From a virus, in the IMG/VR virus record IMGVR_UViG_3300031566_000027, positions 1 to 63,192 of that record: a stretch of 63,192 nucleotides of DNA; one strand, given 5' to 3'. The position numbers and the translations under genes are program-made. The notes under the pieces are model-generated. The model was not told the origin of the DNA. It worked only from the letters and a program-made list of their open reading frames with translations, and ran no database searches. Shown here one piece after another: positions 7,683-14,405 of this stretch; the first letter of the stretch is position 1; each line of letters opens with the position of its first letter.

Positions 7683-8070
7683 TATTTGTGCCCTCCACGC
7701 CCCGGGCCTCCCTGCCCGCCGTCCTGGTTTCGAGTGCCTCTAAGGCCGCTTTTAGATGGTAAAGGGCCGCCTCGTTCTCATCGCATTTGAATTTTGAACG
7801 CTGATAAAGTTGAATCCGGTCGATGGCCGCGAATATCACATTCTCGACAAAGGCGCCGTTTGGCACCCGCCGGGATCCATCCGGCAGGGCCAGGGGCCCA
7901 CACTGCCAGGAAATAGTAAAGCCTAAACCGGTGGCCACTCCGCCGGCCGGGTTATCCTCCGGATCCATCCAATGCTCGGAAAAAAATGTCATGGGCGCCA
8001 CGCCCATGGCTTTAAGGTCCGCCTCGGTGGTGGGCTCGATCGCTCCGCCCGTTTCGTTTTCGTTGATCAT
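7675..8070 (-). CDS. Acb2/Tad1 hairpin-domain-like protein, candidate anti-CBASS
   Basis: 131 residues with a GGAGG site. The C-terminal 65 residues show a pattern typical of small phage proteins of the Acb2/Tad1 hairpin group: NGAFVENVIFAAIDRIQLYQ, a Cys-Asp-Glu-Asn segment, a helix, then RTAGREARGVEGT at the extreme end. Known Acb2 proteins sequester cyclic oligonucleotide signals of CBASS and related defences. The N-terminal 60 residues are an additional, divergent part with a beta-like GLGFTISWQCGP stretch. The assignment rests on pattern memory, not alignment. Confidence 0.6.
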   Translation of the reverse strand: MINENETGGAIEPTTEADLKAMGVAPMTFFSEHWMDPEDNPAGGVATGLGFTISWQCGPLALPDGSRRVPNGAFVENVIFAAIDRIQLYQRSKFKCDENEAALYHLKAALEALETRTAGREARGVEGTNNV

Positions 8071-8276
8071 GGTTCCTCCGTTTCGGTATGTTGTACCTCT
8101 TTCATGTAGTTTAGGACGGTTTCCAGTGCATCAAGGTGGTGGCCGGTTATCGCCCTGGGCCAGATCTCGCCCGCGGCATCATCGACCTCCCGATCGCACA
8201 AAAATCCATCCAACCATAACCGGAGCTCATTAAGACTCTCTAATATCTCCGGATCCTTTACCGGGTCTTTCAGCAT
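8067..8276 (-). CDS. Small acidic protein
   Basis: 69 residues. It overlaps the genes on both sides (4 bases downstream, 47 upstream), so the cluster from 8412 to 7329 is likely translated as a coupled unit. Predicted helical, with RAITGHHLDALETVLNYMKE near the end. No family recognised. Confidence 0.6.
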   Translation of the reverse strand: MLKDPVKDPEILESLNELRLWLDGFLCDREVDDAAGEIWPRAITGHHLDALETVLNYMKEVQHTETEEP

Positions 8277-8412
8277 TTAATCGCCTCCTTTCATCAAATT
8301 CTTTTTTTAACAGGTTAATAATTATATCCATACGATCACCCGCCTCGAGCTCCGCGCCACTGACAACCTCGATCATTTCAATGAGCTCACCCACGGCGAG
8401 ATCGATTTTCAA
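8230..8412 (-). CDS. Small helical protein
   Basis: 60 residues, mostly helical and charged (VGELIEMIEVVSGAELEAGD, then a basic segment FDERRRLNAERP). Its C-terminal third overlaps the next gene. No recognised family. Moderate confidence only because of the long overlap. Confidence 0.5.
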   Translation of the reverse strand: MKIDLAVGELIEMIEVVSGAELEAGDRMDIIINLLKKEFDERRRLNAERPGKGSGDIRES

Positions 8413-8492
8413 CTCTCACAACTCCAAAACGGTTCGGACGATCGCATCCAGGCCGGAGGGTTCTTTTCTCGGGCGCCCTGGGCCGCGCTTTT

Positions 8493-9047
8493 TCAAAATA
8501 AATCCGCTATACTTAAATATTCTCGATCGGTCCAATAGGTATCAACTTTCATCTTACGCTCGCCCTTTTTAAGATAAATTTTCTTTTCATCAACAAGGGT
8601 TCTCAGTGCCTGGCCTAAAAGAAAACACTCCCTCTCGCGCAACCTCACCCACGCCAGAATATAACCTTTAGGTTTGTGCCGATCCCACTGGTCGACCGGG
8701 ATTAATAAATTCGGCATATTATTGATCTCGGAGGCCTTTACGTTAAAACCGTTCGGAAAATCAGATCCATCCTCAAAGCTCCGGCCATCATTCCAGGTGG
8801 TTTCGATAATCGGCCAATTAGAAAATTTAGAGTATGCCTTTTCACCGCACGCGCCGATAAAACTCCGATACCAGGGCGCCTTATTCTCAAAAAAATTCCG
8901 GCTGTTTTTAGTATCACCCTCGATCCCTCGCTTTTTTGCATACCTAAAAGGTTTCCACCGAAATTTACCCAACCACACAGAATAATGCAGATCGTCCTCG
9001 GTCAATGGGATCCGGACCGGTGTTATATAATCCATATCGGAATACAT
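8493..9047 (-). CDS. Uncharacterised protein, possibly PD-(D/E)XK-like
   Basis: 184 residues. The centre contains GACGEKAYSKF, then an acidic segment and GFNVKASEINNMP, spaced like the Glu and (E/D)xK elements of the restriction-endonuclease fold, followed by a long beta/alpha C-terminus. This is only a pattern-level suggestion and the key acidic residue before VKAS is not certain. It lies just downstream of the endolysin. A degradation or repair nuclease is one option; a structural role is another. Confidence 0.55.
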   Translation of the reverse strand: MYSDMDYITPVRIPLTEDDLHYSVWLGKFRWKPFRYAKKRGIEGDTKNSRNFFENKAPWYRSFIGACGEKAYSKFSNWPIIETTWNDGRSFEDGSDFPNGFNVKASEINNMPNLLIPVDQWDRHKPKGYILAWVRLRERECFLLGQALRTLVDEKKIYLKKGERKMKVDTYWTDREYLSIADLF

Positions 9048-9052
9048 TCTGG

Positions 9053-9493
9053 TTATCTAAATGGGTCCATAAATCCCGCCAGGCGGGGATGGCTGAAATC
9101 GATCGGCCGGTGTTTTATATAGGCGTTTTGGGCCGCCGCCGCGTCCGCGGAGGTTGTTTCGGATCCGCCGCCGCTCGCACCCATCGTATGTTTAGAGTCA
9201 AGGCAAAATTCAACATGAATGATCCTTGTTTTCGCGTTATTCCACCAAAACGCCAGGCATCCTAAACGCGGGTTCTGACACCTGGCCTCGGTAAATTTTT
9301 CATAAAGGCCGGCCGCCGTCCAATCGCCCTCTCGAGGCAGGATCCCCACGCTCTTTAGAATCTCGATGCACAATCCGCTGCAATCAAAACCCTCGACCGG
9401 ATCATCACCGCCCCATCGGTAGGGCAGGCCGTGAAGTGACCAGGCAACCTTTTCCGCTATTTGTAATTTGTGAATCAAATCGTGACTTTCCAT
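9053..9493 (-). CDS. NlpC/P60-family endolysin
   Basis: 146 residues with an AGGAGGG site. Cell-wall peptidase acting on peptidoglycan stem peptides. The catalytic Cys lies in GFDCSGL (about residue 37), the His in IIHVEFCL (about residue 93), and the leading PYRWGGDDP is the classical NlpC/P60 entry motif. There is no signal peptide, so release depends on a holin, probably the gene at 3668-4102. The gene is separated from the holin by about 5 kb of accessory genes. Confidence 0.85.
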   Translation of the reverse strand: MESHDLIHKLQIAEKVAWSLHGLPYRWGGDDPVEGFDCSGLCIEILKSVGILPREGDWTAAGLYEKFTEARCQNPRLGCLAFWWNNAKTRIIHVEFCLDSKHTMGASGGGSETTSADAAAAQNAYIKHRPIDFSHPRLAGFMDPFR

Positions 9494-9505
9494 TAATTCC
9501 CTCCT

Positions 9506-9709
9506 TTAATCGCCTAAAAATTTAAAAGCTGATTCAATGGCGTCCTCATAACCCGCACCGATAGGCCGGTAAAGCGCCCGTTGGATCTCATGGGGCAGCT
9601 GTTTAAAACATTTATAACAAAGGGAGTTGCCACTTTTTTTATAATTATCGCAATTCGGGCACTCCTCGGACTTTAGCGATTTTATGTAAAAGATTCTATC
9701 CGTTTTCAA
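9506..9709 (-). CDS. Small zinc-ribbon protein
   Basis: 67 residues using a TTG start at 9709 that overlaps the stop of the upstream gene, with AAGGGG seven bases before. Two Cys pairs (CPNC and CYKC) form a likely zinc ribbon. Longer readings upstream would overlap most of the preceding gene and are less likely. Probably part of the replication cluster. Confidence 0.6.
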   Translation of the reverse strand: MKTDRIFYIKSLKSEECPNCDNYKKSGNSLCYKCFKQLPHEIQRALYRPIGAGYEDAIESAFKFLGD

Positions 9710-10142
9710 TTTTAAACCCCTTATATTCCGCCTCGAACCTTTTAAGACGGAGTTTGCCCCTGGTGGTGCCATGGACCTTTTGCCAATTCTCACAGGATCC
9801 GCACAAAATAAGGCCGGTGGCCGGCCGGCCGTCTGGTCCAGTGTATTTTGCAATAAAATAGCCCTGGCCAAAACAATCAGCACACTCCTCATCTGGTAAT
9901 TTAGGCCTCGCCTCCGGGTGTTCTCGATAGTAAATACTGACATATTCCCTGATTTTATTGAGCATATTATAGGGCCGGCGGTCCAATTCTGCTTTCATAA
10001 CATCTAAAACCGCCGCAAATGTTTGTAGGCTCAACCTCTCAAAATAGCCAAACCAGGAATTGATTGCCTTATTTGGAGGCCGGTCCTGATCTATAAAATC
10101 AAAAAATTCATCGATCGTTAGTTTGTATTCTTCAAAATCCAC
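9696..10142 (-). CDS. Putative replication accessory / helicase-loader-like protein
   Basis: 148 residues with a GTG start inside the end of the replication initiator gene (25-base overlap, GGAGAGGAG site). The N-terminal 85 residues are helical with the INSWFGYFERLSLQTFAAVL pattern reminiscent of small helicase-loader domains. The C-terminal part carries CADCFGQGYF and CGSC, a DnaJ-type or ribbon zinc site. The position beside a lambda-O-like gene matches that of P/loader genes. Family not certain. Confidence 0.55.
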   Translation of the reverse strand: MDFEEYKLTIDEFFDFIDQDRPPNKAINSWFGYFERLSLQTFAAVLDVMKAELDRRPYNMLNKIREYVSIYYREHPEARPKLPDEECADCFGQGYFIAKYTGPDGRPATGLILCGSCENWQKVHGTTRGKLRLKRFEAEYKGFKIENG

Positions 10143-11059
10143 TGCTTAAACTCCTCTCCGTTAATTCGTTTATCCTGACAATATGCCAGGCAGGCCTCCT
10201 GGCCTGATTCGCGCAATATCCCCGCCGCGATCCTAAAGCTGCGCTCTTTGATCCTTTGATTCTCTGAAATAGTTACTTTTTTGCGGCGTTTGGCCTCCAT
10301 GAGATAGCCCTCAAACTTGGTAGGCCGGAATAACGTGCCTGGCCGTAAATAGGCTATCATTTTAGGATCACCGATCCACTGGTCGGTTTTACAGAGGATC
10401 ACATCATAAAAATCCTGTTCGGTGAATCCGGATTTAAAACGGGCCCGGATCGCCGCCCGGGTTTCCTTTGCCCGGTGGTCAAAGTTGGATCCGGTTAGTT
10501 TGTTAAAATAAGAAATGATATTTTCGTATGGTGGCGGTGGATTTTTTTTCTCAGGGGGAGGGGCAGGATCCGGCGCCGGATTTTCGGCGCCAGTACTTTC
10601 TTTTATATTTTCTTTTATACTTTCTTTATATAAGGTAGGATTGGCCCCTGGGCCAACTACTGTACCCCCTGGGCCAACTACTGTACCCCCTGGGCCAATT
10701 TTGGCCCCTGGGGTAGGTTTTGGCCCCTGGGCCAATTCTTTCCAATTCTTATAATACTTGTTAAATTGGTAGGTTTTGACCTTTTGGTTGGCCCCCAGGC
10801 TAATAGAAATTATATTTCGATCTATTAATTTTTGCCGGGCCTTTCCAATGTGCCATCCTGGCAAATTTGTCTTTTCAATCAATTCCCGGGTTTCAATTTT
10901 TGCCGACTTACGACCATAAACCCCATAGGTTAATCGGATGATTGCCAGGGCCAGACGCATTTCGGCGTTACTGCACTTTAATCGGCACAAGGCCTCCAAT
11001 AGTTCATTCGCAAGCCTCGTATATCCGTCCTCGATTTGCGGAGCTCCGTTTTTTGCCAT
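10118..11059 (-). CDS. Replication initiator, lambda-O-like
   Basis: 313 residues. The N-terminal 100 residues form a winged-helix module (NAEMRLALAIIRLTYGVYGR, KTNLPGWHIGKARQKLIDRN) like phage replication protein O domains that bind origin iterons. A Gly/Pro-rich repetitive linker (about residues 110-180) follows, then a C-terminal domain with AYLRPGTLFRPTKFEGYL, the signature of a phage replication C-terminal domain. The linker DNA contains repeated palindromic elements (10641-10738), as in lambda where the origin lies inside O. Together with the next gene it would recruit the host replicative helicase. Confidence 0.85.
   Translation of the reverse strand: MAKNGAPQIEDGYTRLANELLEALCRLKCSNAEMRLALAIIRLTYGVYGRKSAKIETRELIEKTNLPGWHIGKARQKLIDRNIISISLGANQKVKTYQFNKYYKNWKELAQGPKPTPGAKIGPGGTVVGPGGTVVGPGANPTLYKESIKENIKESTGAENPAPDPAPPPEKKNPPPPYENIISYFNKLTGSNFDHRAKETRAAIRARFKSGFTEQDFYDVILCKTDQWIGDPKMIAYLRPGTLFRPTKFEGYLMEAKRRKKVTISENQRIKERSFRIAAGILRESGQEACLAYCQDKRINGEEFKQWILKNTN
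10641..10738. other. Candidate replication origin iterons inside the initiator gene
   Basis: The core CCCCTGGGCCAA recurs four times in under 100 bases. Two copies are extended to the perfect palindrome TTGGCCCCTGGGCCAA (10641-10656 and about 10720-10736), and two central copies are joined by identical ACTACTGTACCCCC spacers. The repeats encode the GPGGTVV linker repeats of the initiator. Placement within an O-like gene parallels lambda ori. No flanking AT-rich unwinding element was measured, though 10595-10640 is AT-rich. Confidence 0.6.
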
Positions 11060-11071
11060 CGGATCGCCTCT

Positions 11072-11296
11072 CTAATTGATGATGGTTTCTCTAATGACAA
11101 ATAGATCCTTAACCTCCATTTCCAGGGCCGCCGCTATCGCCTTTTCCTCCTCATCGGTCGGCCTCATCCGCCCGCGCTTGATATATGAAAAAACACTTGG
11201 ATCAAGGCCGGCTATTTTTGCGATCTCAACACTCGGCCTTTTTTTTTCAACCAGGGCCCGCTCTAACTCCCAATTATGAAATGCCTCAATTTTCAT
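11072..11296 (-). CDS. Cro/CI-type HTH regulator
   Basis: 74 residues with AGGA upstream of the ATG. Residues about 20-45 (PSVEIAKIAGLDPSVFSYIK) form an XRE-type helix-turn-helix. It is the first gene leftward from the divergent control region at 11.30-11.46 kb and probably regulates one or both divergent promoters. With no integrase or larger repressor seen, it is better viewed as an early/late regulator than as proof of lysogeny. Confidence 0.8.
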   Translation of the reverse strand: MKIEAFHNWELERALVEKKRPSVEIAKIAGLDPSVFSYIKRGRMRPTDEEEKAIAAALEMEVKDLFVIRETIIN

Positions 11297-11337
11297 CTAA
11301 TAATCCTCCAAAAATATATGGTTTGTTTTATATTTTA

Positions 11338-11365
11338 TTTATATCCTGATTTATTTATTTGTCAA
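11338..11365 (-). promoter_or_regulatory. Sigma-70-type promoter, leftward
   Basis: On the minus strand TTGACA (11365-11360) and TATAAA (11343-11338) are separated by 16 bases. The transcript would start about 35 bases before the HTH gene and drive the replication and accessory genes. The region is AT-rich with ATTTATTT-type direct repeats that could serve as operators. Confidence 0.7.
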
Positions 11366-11377
11366 TCTTTTTATTTC

Positions 11378-11406
11378 TTGACAATAATCCCCCAAAGTGG
11401 GATAAT
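11378..11406 (+). promoter_or_regulatory. Sigma-70-type promoter, rightward
   Basis: A perfect TTGACA (11378-11383) and GATAAT (11401-11406) are separated by exactly 17 bases. It lies just upstream of, and partly overlaps, the sigma-28-like promoter at 11412-11438, so the early rightward operon has tandem promoters. Confidence 0.8.
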
Positions 11407-11411
11407 TTTAC

Positions 11412-11438
11412 TAAAGTCCTAAATAAATATGCCGATAC
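11412..11438 (+). promoter_or_regulatory. Sigma-28 (flagellar FliA)-type promoter, rightward
   Basis: TAAAGTCC (11412-11419), an 11-base spacer and GCCGATAC (11431-11438) match the sigma-28 consensus TAAAGTTT-N11-GCCGATAA at 13 of 16 positions, with optimal spacing. A second copy with shared flanks is at 21082-21109. The transcript would begin about 15 bases before the ATG at 11459. This implies that the early operon can be read by the host flagellar sigma factor. Confidence 0.72.
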
Positions 11439-11458
11439 AGATATTAGAGGTTAAAGGT

Positions 11459-12250
11459 ATGAAACATATAAACCAGGAAATGACCGAAAAAATAATCGAG
11501 CTCCGCGACCGTGGGGCTGTTTTTTTTGTCAACCATTCCGGGGGAAAGGATTCTCAAACCCAAACCCTCGAGATCTCGCGCCTTGTTCCGGTCGATCAAA
11601 TTGTTATCGTCCACGCCGATCTGGCTGAACAGGATTGGGATGGCGCGTTCGATCACCTGGTTAATACCGCGCCTGCCGGCGTCAAGATCACCAAATGCCG
11701 ATCGCGCCGAACCTTTTTTCAAATGGTACGCGAGCGGGGTATGTGGCCGTCACCTAAATACCGCCAGTGCACTTCCGATCTGAAACGTACTCCGATCGAA
11801 AAGGTTATCCGCCATGAATTAAAAGCCAGGGGCACCAAACTGGCCGTTAATTGCATGGGGATTCGCGCCGAGGAGTCTTACACCCGGGCAAAAGCAAAAC
11901 CCATCAAAATAAATAACCGACTGAGCAAGGCCGGCCGCGAGGTTTGGGATCTACTGCCGATATTCGATTTTACCACGCAAGAGGTATTTGAGCGGATCGC
12001 CGCGGCCGGCCAAAGGCCTCACTGGATTTATAAGCACCTGGGCCGCCTTTCCTGCATCATCTGCATATTTGGCACGCCGAGCGATATCCGAACATCGGCG
12101 GGCCTCCGTCCTGATATTTTTAACGAGTGTGTGGCCATCGAAAAGGAAATTGGCCATACCGTTAAGATCGGCGCGACTCTCGAGGAGTTTGCCGGCCTTA
12201 ATAAAATCGGTGGTTGCAAGGCCTGCGACCACTGGAAAGAGGTAGCTTAA
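11459..12250 (+). CDS. PAPS-reductase-family (PP-loop ATPase) protein
   Basis: 263 residues from the ATG at 11459; an in-frame ATG at 11429 lies inside the promoter and is excluded. The PP-loop SGGKDSQ is near residue 28, followed by the family's Arg/Cys elements (RQCTSDLKR) and a C-terminal CIICIFGTPSD. Phage members are often called phosphoadenosine phosphosulfate reductases, but the fold also serves nucleotide and DNA modification (DndC type). No other sulfur genes are present, so a role in nucleic-acid modification or anti-defence is more likely than sulfate assimilation. Confidence 0.82.
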   Translation: MKHINQEMTEKIIELRDRGAVFFVNHSGGKDSQTQTLEISRLVPVDQIVIVHADLAEQDWDGAFDHLVNTAPAGVKITKCRSRRTFFQMVRERGMWPSPKYRQCTSDLKRTPIEKVIRHELKARGTKLAVNCMGIRAEESYTRAKAKPIKINNRLSKAGREVWDLLPIFDFTTQEVFERIAAAGQRPHWIYKHLGRLSCIICIFGTPSDIRTSAGLRPDIFNECVAIEKEIGHTVKIGATLEEFAGLNKIGGCKACDHWKEVA

Positions 12251-12441
12251 TGAAAACGAAACCAGATAATAGAGTCCATGTATCGGCGCCAGGCGCCAAA
12301 TTTAATACGATCGGCTTTTGGTACAAAACCCAGGGCGGTTTTTTCCGCGCTTATAGCCTGATCTCTCATATTGGCATCGGTCCTTTTTTTACCAAACATG
12401 ACGCCATTCAATTCTTAATCGAGGAGGCCTTTAATGTTTAA
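12250..12441 (+). CDS. Small hypothetical protein
   Basis: 63 residues; the ATG overlaps the preceding stop in a TAATG junction. Mixed strands and helix (NTIGFWYKTQGGFFRAYSLI, KHDAIQFLIEEAF). No family recognised. Translationally coupled to the genes on both sides. Confidence 0.6.
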   Translation: MKTKPDNRVHVSAPGAKFNTIGFWYKTQGGFFRAYSLISHIGIGPFFTKHDAIQFLIEEAFNV

Positions 12442-12694
12442 TGAAATTCAAGACAACATTCAAAAAGCTGTAAAATACCGAGGCACTAAGGATTTTCTCG
12501 ATACCGAAAGCGGTATCGATTGGTTTTTGCTGCCGGCTGCCGCCGTTTCCGGGATCTCCGATGATACCCTGATATGTGCCTTAAACCTGGAAACCTATTA
12601 TGGCGGAGTTGGCCGGTTTTTCCGCCACAATGCAACCATTTGGCGCGTTAAAAACCGCGTCCTGGTTCAATCCTATTGGGGGTACGATATCTAA
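12434..12694 (+). CDS. Hypothetical protein
   Basis: 86 residues with a GAGGAGG site lying in the end of the preceding gene (8-base overlap). Helical N-terminus then aromatic-rich C-terminal half (VGRFFRHNATIWRVKNRV). Unknown family. Confidence 0.6.
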   Translation: MFNEIQDNIQKAVKYRGTKDFLDTESGIDWFLLPAAAVSGISDDTLICALNLETYYGGVGRFFRHNATIWRVKNRVLVQSYWGYDI

Positions 12695-12888
12695 TGAAAA
12701 AATCACACTTTATAAAAATTATGACGATTCTCAACAGGCGAGGGGAATACCTTTTTCAGCGGTATTTTGAGGGGAACCGAGGCGATGAGTTGTGGGCCCG
12801 CTATATTGGTTTCATGCGTGCCGCGAACGATTTTTACAATCGGTTCATTGAGGAGTGCTACAAACCAGAAATCGATATCTATGTCTAA
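12694..12888 (+). CDS. Small hypothetical protein
   Basis: 64 residues, starting at the ATG in a TAATG junction at 12694. Basic N-terminus, then aromatic helical sequence (YLFQRYFEG, MRAANDFYNRFIEE). Unknown. Confidence 0.58.
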   Translation: MKKSHFIKIMTILNRRGEYLFQRYFEGNRGDELWARYIGFMRAANDFYNRFIEECYKPEIDIYV

Positions 12889-12900
12889 GGGGGGAAAGCC

Positions 12901-13239
12901 ATGCAAATAACCTTATCGCTCGCTCAGTGTGTGACTTTGTACGAGAACCATTTCAAAAAAGAAATGCCGCCCAAACTGGCCTATAAAGCTGCCGCGCAAA
13001 TGGTCCATGCAGATATTGGGTCAGATGAATTTTTGTTCCGCCTTAAACGCCTCGACCGCGATGGCACACACAAAAAACAGTATACCATCTATAAGGATAT
13101 CGAGGAGGCCGGCGAGTCCTACACGGTTTATGACAATGACCTCGATGTGTATGTCGGTCAATTCCTGGCCGATGATGTTGACCTTAAAACCTACCTGGCC
13201 GCCGGCGAGCTCCGCGATGGCCTGGATAACCGATCATAA
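12901..13239 (+). CDS. Hypothetical protein
   Basis: 112 residues with a strong GGGGGGAAAG site. The C-terminal half is acidic with a beta-like segment (SYTVYDNDLDVYVGQFLADD). Unknown family; part of the early operon. Confidence 0.65.
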   Translation: MQITLSLAQCVTLYENHFKKEMPPKLAYKAAAQMVHADIGSDEFLFRLKRLDRDGTHKKQYTIYKDIEEAGESYTVYDNDLDVYVGQFLADDVDLKTYLAAGELRDGLDNRS

Positions 13240-13256
13240 GAAAGGATCTGATACCC

Positions 13257-13403
13257 ATGGAACGAAAAAAATACCGGTTTAGATGCACCAGTGCGATAAC
13301 CATGAAACGCAAAAACTTTGTGCTGCCCTGTTTGAATCCGGGGCAAATCATAGCCCTTTTGGCACAGCATGGATGGATCGTTCAGAATTATTACGAAATT
13401 TGA
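13257..13403 (+). CDS. Small basic protein
   Basis: 48 residues with GAAAGGA upstream. The N-terminus is strongly basic (MERKKYRFRC), followed by a hydrophobic helix ending in NYYEI. Its stop leads straight into the AAAGGAGGG site of the next gene. May bind nucleic acid or a membrane surface; unknown. Confidence 0.55.
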   Translation: MERKKYRFRCTSAITMKRKNFVLPCLNPGQIIALLAQHGWIVQNYYEI

Positions 13404-13417
13404 AAGGAGGGATTGAA

Positions 13418-13531
13418 ATGATCAGACCAGGGAAACTCACCAGGGCCCGGCGGACGGCTTATGTAGCAGGTATGATGTTTTGGGCCTGTGGGATGATGAT
13501 GGTTTTGGCTTTTGGATTGATGATCAACTAA
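13418..13531 (+). CDS. Tiny membrane protein
   Basis: 37 residues, near-perfect AAAGGAGGG site. A basic N-terminus (RPGKLTRARR) precedes one membrane helix rich in Met (VAGMMFWACGMMMVLAFGLM). Orientation is likely N-in. A toxin-like, exclusion or sensor role is possible; there is no direct evidence. Confidence 0.6.
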   Translation: MIRPGKLTRARRTAYVAGMMFWACGMMMVLAFGLMIN

Positions 13532-13541
13532 AGGGGGAGCC

Positions 13542-13700
13542 ATGAGGGCATTTGTTTTTGAATTAACAGAGGGTGAACTCCGGAAAGAGGTTGATAAAAA
13601 GCTGATCGATGAATTGAGGGAAAACCTCTTTCCGGATGAGATCTATTGGTTAGAGCACGTTGCCAAAGAGAACCTAAACAAAGGAGGGATAAGGCCATGA
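13542..13700 (+). CDS. Small acidic protein
   Basis: 52 residues, GGGGGAG site, ending in an ATGA overlap with the next gene. Helical with alternating charge (LTEGELRKEVDKKLIDELRE). Unknown; probably coupled to the pilin-like fusion downstream. Confidence 0.55.
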   Translation: MRAFVFELTEGELRKEVDKKLIDELRENLFPDEIYWLEHVAKENLNKGGIRP

Positions 13701-14395
13701 TAGATTGGATGAGTCTGACCGATGAGGACATTAACAAATTGCAGCTGATTATGAAACGGTGCATAGGCAAATTTGAGGGCAGTTGGATCGATCTGGAAAT
13801 GGATATAACGGCCGCGCACTTAGGCGGCATGATCGATCTGCAAAGACTGCTCGAGTTCGATGAGTTTGATTTCATGCACGATGTTGCCGGGATCCGGCGC
13901 CATATCAACCGTGATAACGGTAAAATGAATGATTGTTTTTTGCCCCGGAGCTATCGGCCGTGGGCAAAAAAGCGCATGGCCGGGTTCACGCTTGCCGAGG
14001 TAATGATCGCCTTGGTGATCCTTGGAATGACGGTCATGGCGGCCACAAGTATGGCGATTACAACGATCAAGCTCAATACCACCGGCAATATGCAACAAGA
14101 GGCCATCAATCTGGCCCGGGATACCGTTGAACAGGTCCGCTATCATTTCCCGGGCGATGAACCAAATGGCACTTTTTCTTATATTAAAGGGCCCTATACG
14201 GTTGTTTGGACCATTTCGGACCATACCACCAAAAGCAAACGGATGAACGTAAACGTATCCTGGAATAGGTTCCGGAGCCGAAAGGGCATGACGATTAACG
14301 CTCTATTTTCCGATCAAATGCGCGATCCGCGTTCCTGGGATGGCACCGATTGGGAGGCCTGGAAAGCTAAATTTGGAGTAACCGGATTAAATTAA
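13697..14395 (+). CDS. DUF6874-like domain fused to a type IV pilin-like domain
   Basis: 232 residues. Residues 1-88 resemble a phage protein family with the HDVxGIxRHxxRxxGK pattern (here HDVAGIRRHINRDNGK) followed by CFLPR. Residues 93-111 (RMAGFTLAEVMIALVILG) are a textbook prepilin peptidase site: cleavage G96/F97, Glu at +5, then a hydrophobic helix. A C-terminal globular part of about 110 residues follows. Prepilin leaders are usually under 30 residues, so either this is a true fusion, or a stop between two genes was lost, or the pilin starts at an internal ATG (13925) giving a 20-residue leader. Confidence 0.72.
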   Translation: MIDWMSLTDEDINKLQLIMKRCIGKFEGSWIDLEMDITAAHLGGMIDLQRLLEFDEFDFMHDVAGIRRHINRDNGKMNDCFLPRSYRPWAKKRMAGFTLAEVMIALVILGMTVMAATSMAITTIKLNTTGNMQQEAINLARDTVEQVRYHFPGDEPNGTFSYIKGPYTVVWTISDHTTKSKRMNVNVSWNRFRSRKGMTINALFSDQMRDPRSWDGTDWEAWKAKFGVTGLN

Positions 14396-14405
14396 AGGGG
14401 GATCT

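Noticed and set aside
9710-9943. Longer 145-codon reading of the zinc-ribbon gene ending at 9506
   Set aside because: The extra N-terminal part overlaps the preceding gene in another frame, is Arg/Leu-rich shadow sequence, and a coupled TTG start with a good ribosome site exists at 9709.
11429-11458. ATG at 11429 as the start of the PAPS-reductase-family gene
   Set aside because: It lies within the spacer and -10 element of the sigma-28-like promoter and has no ribosome site; the ATG at 11459 does.
13528-13908. Minus-strand 126-codon frame in the early region
   Set aside because: Opposite coupled small genes with strong ribosome sites; Ser/Arg-rich composition is typical of shadow frames.
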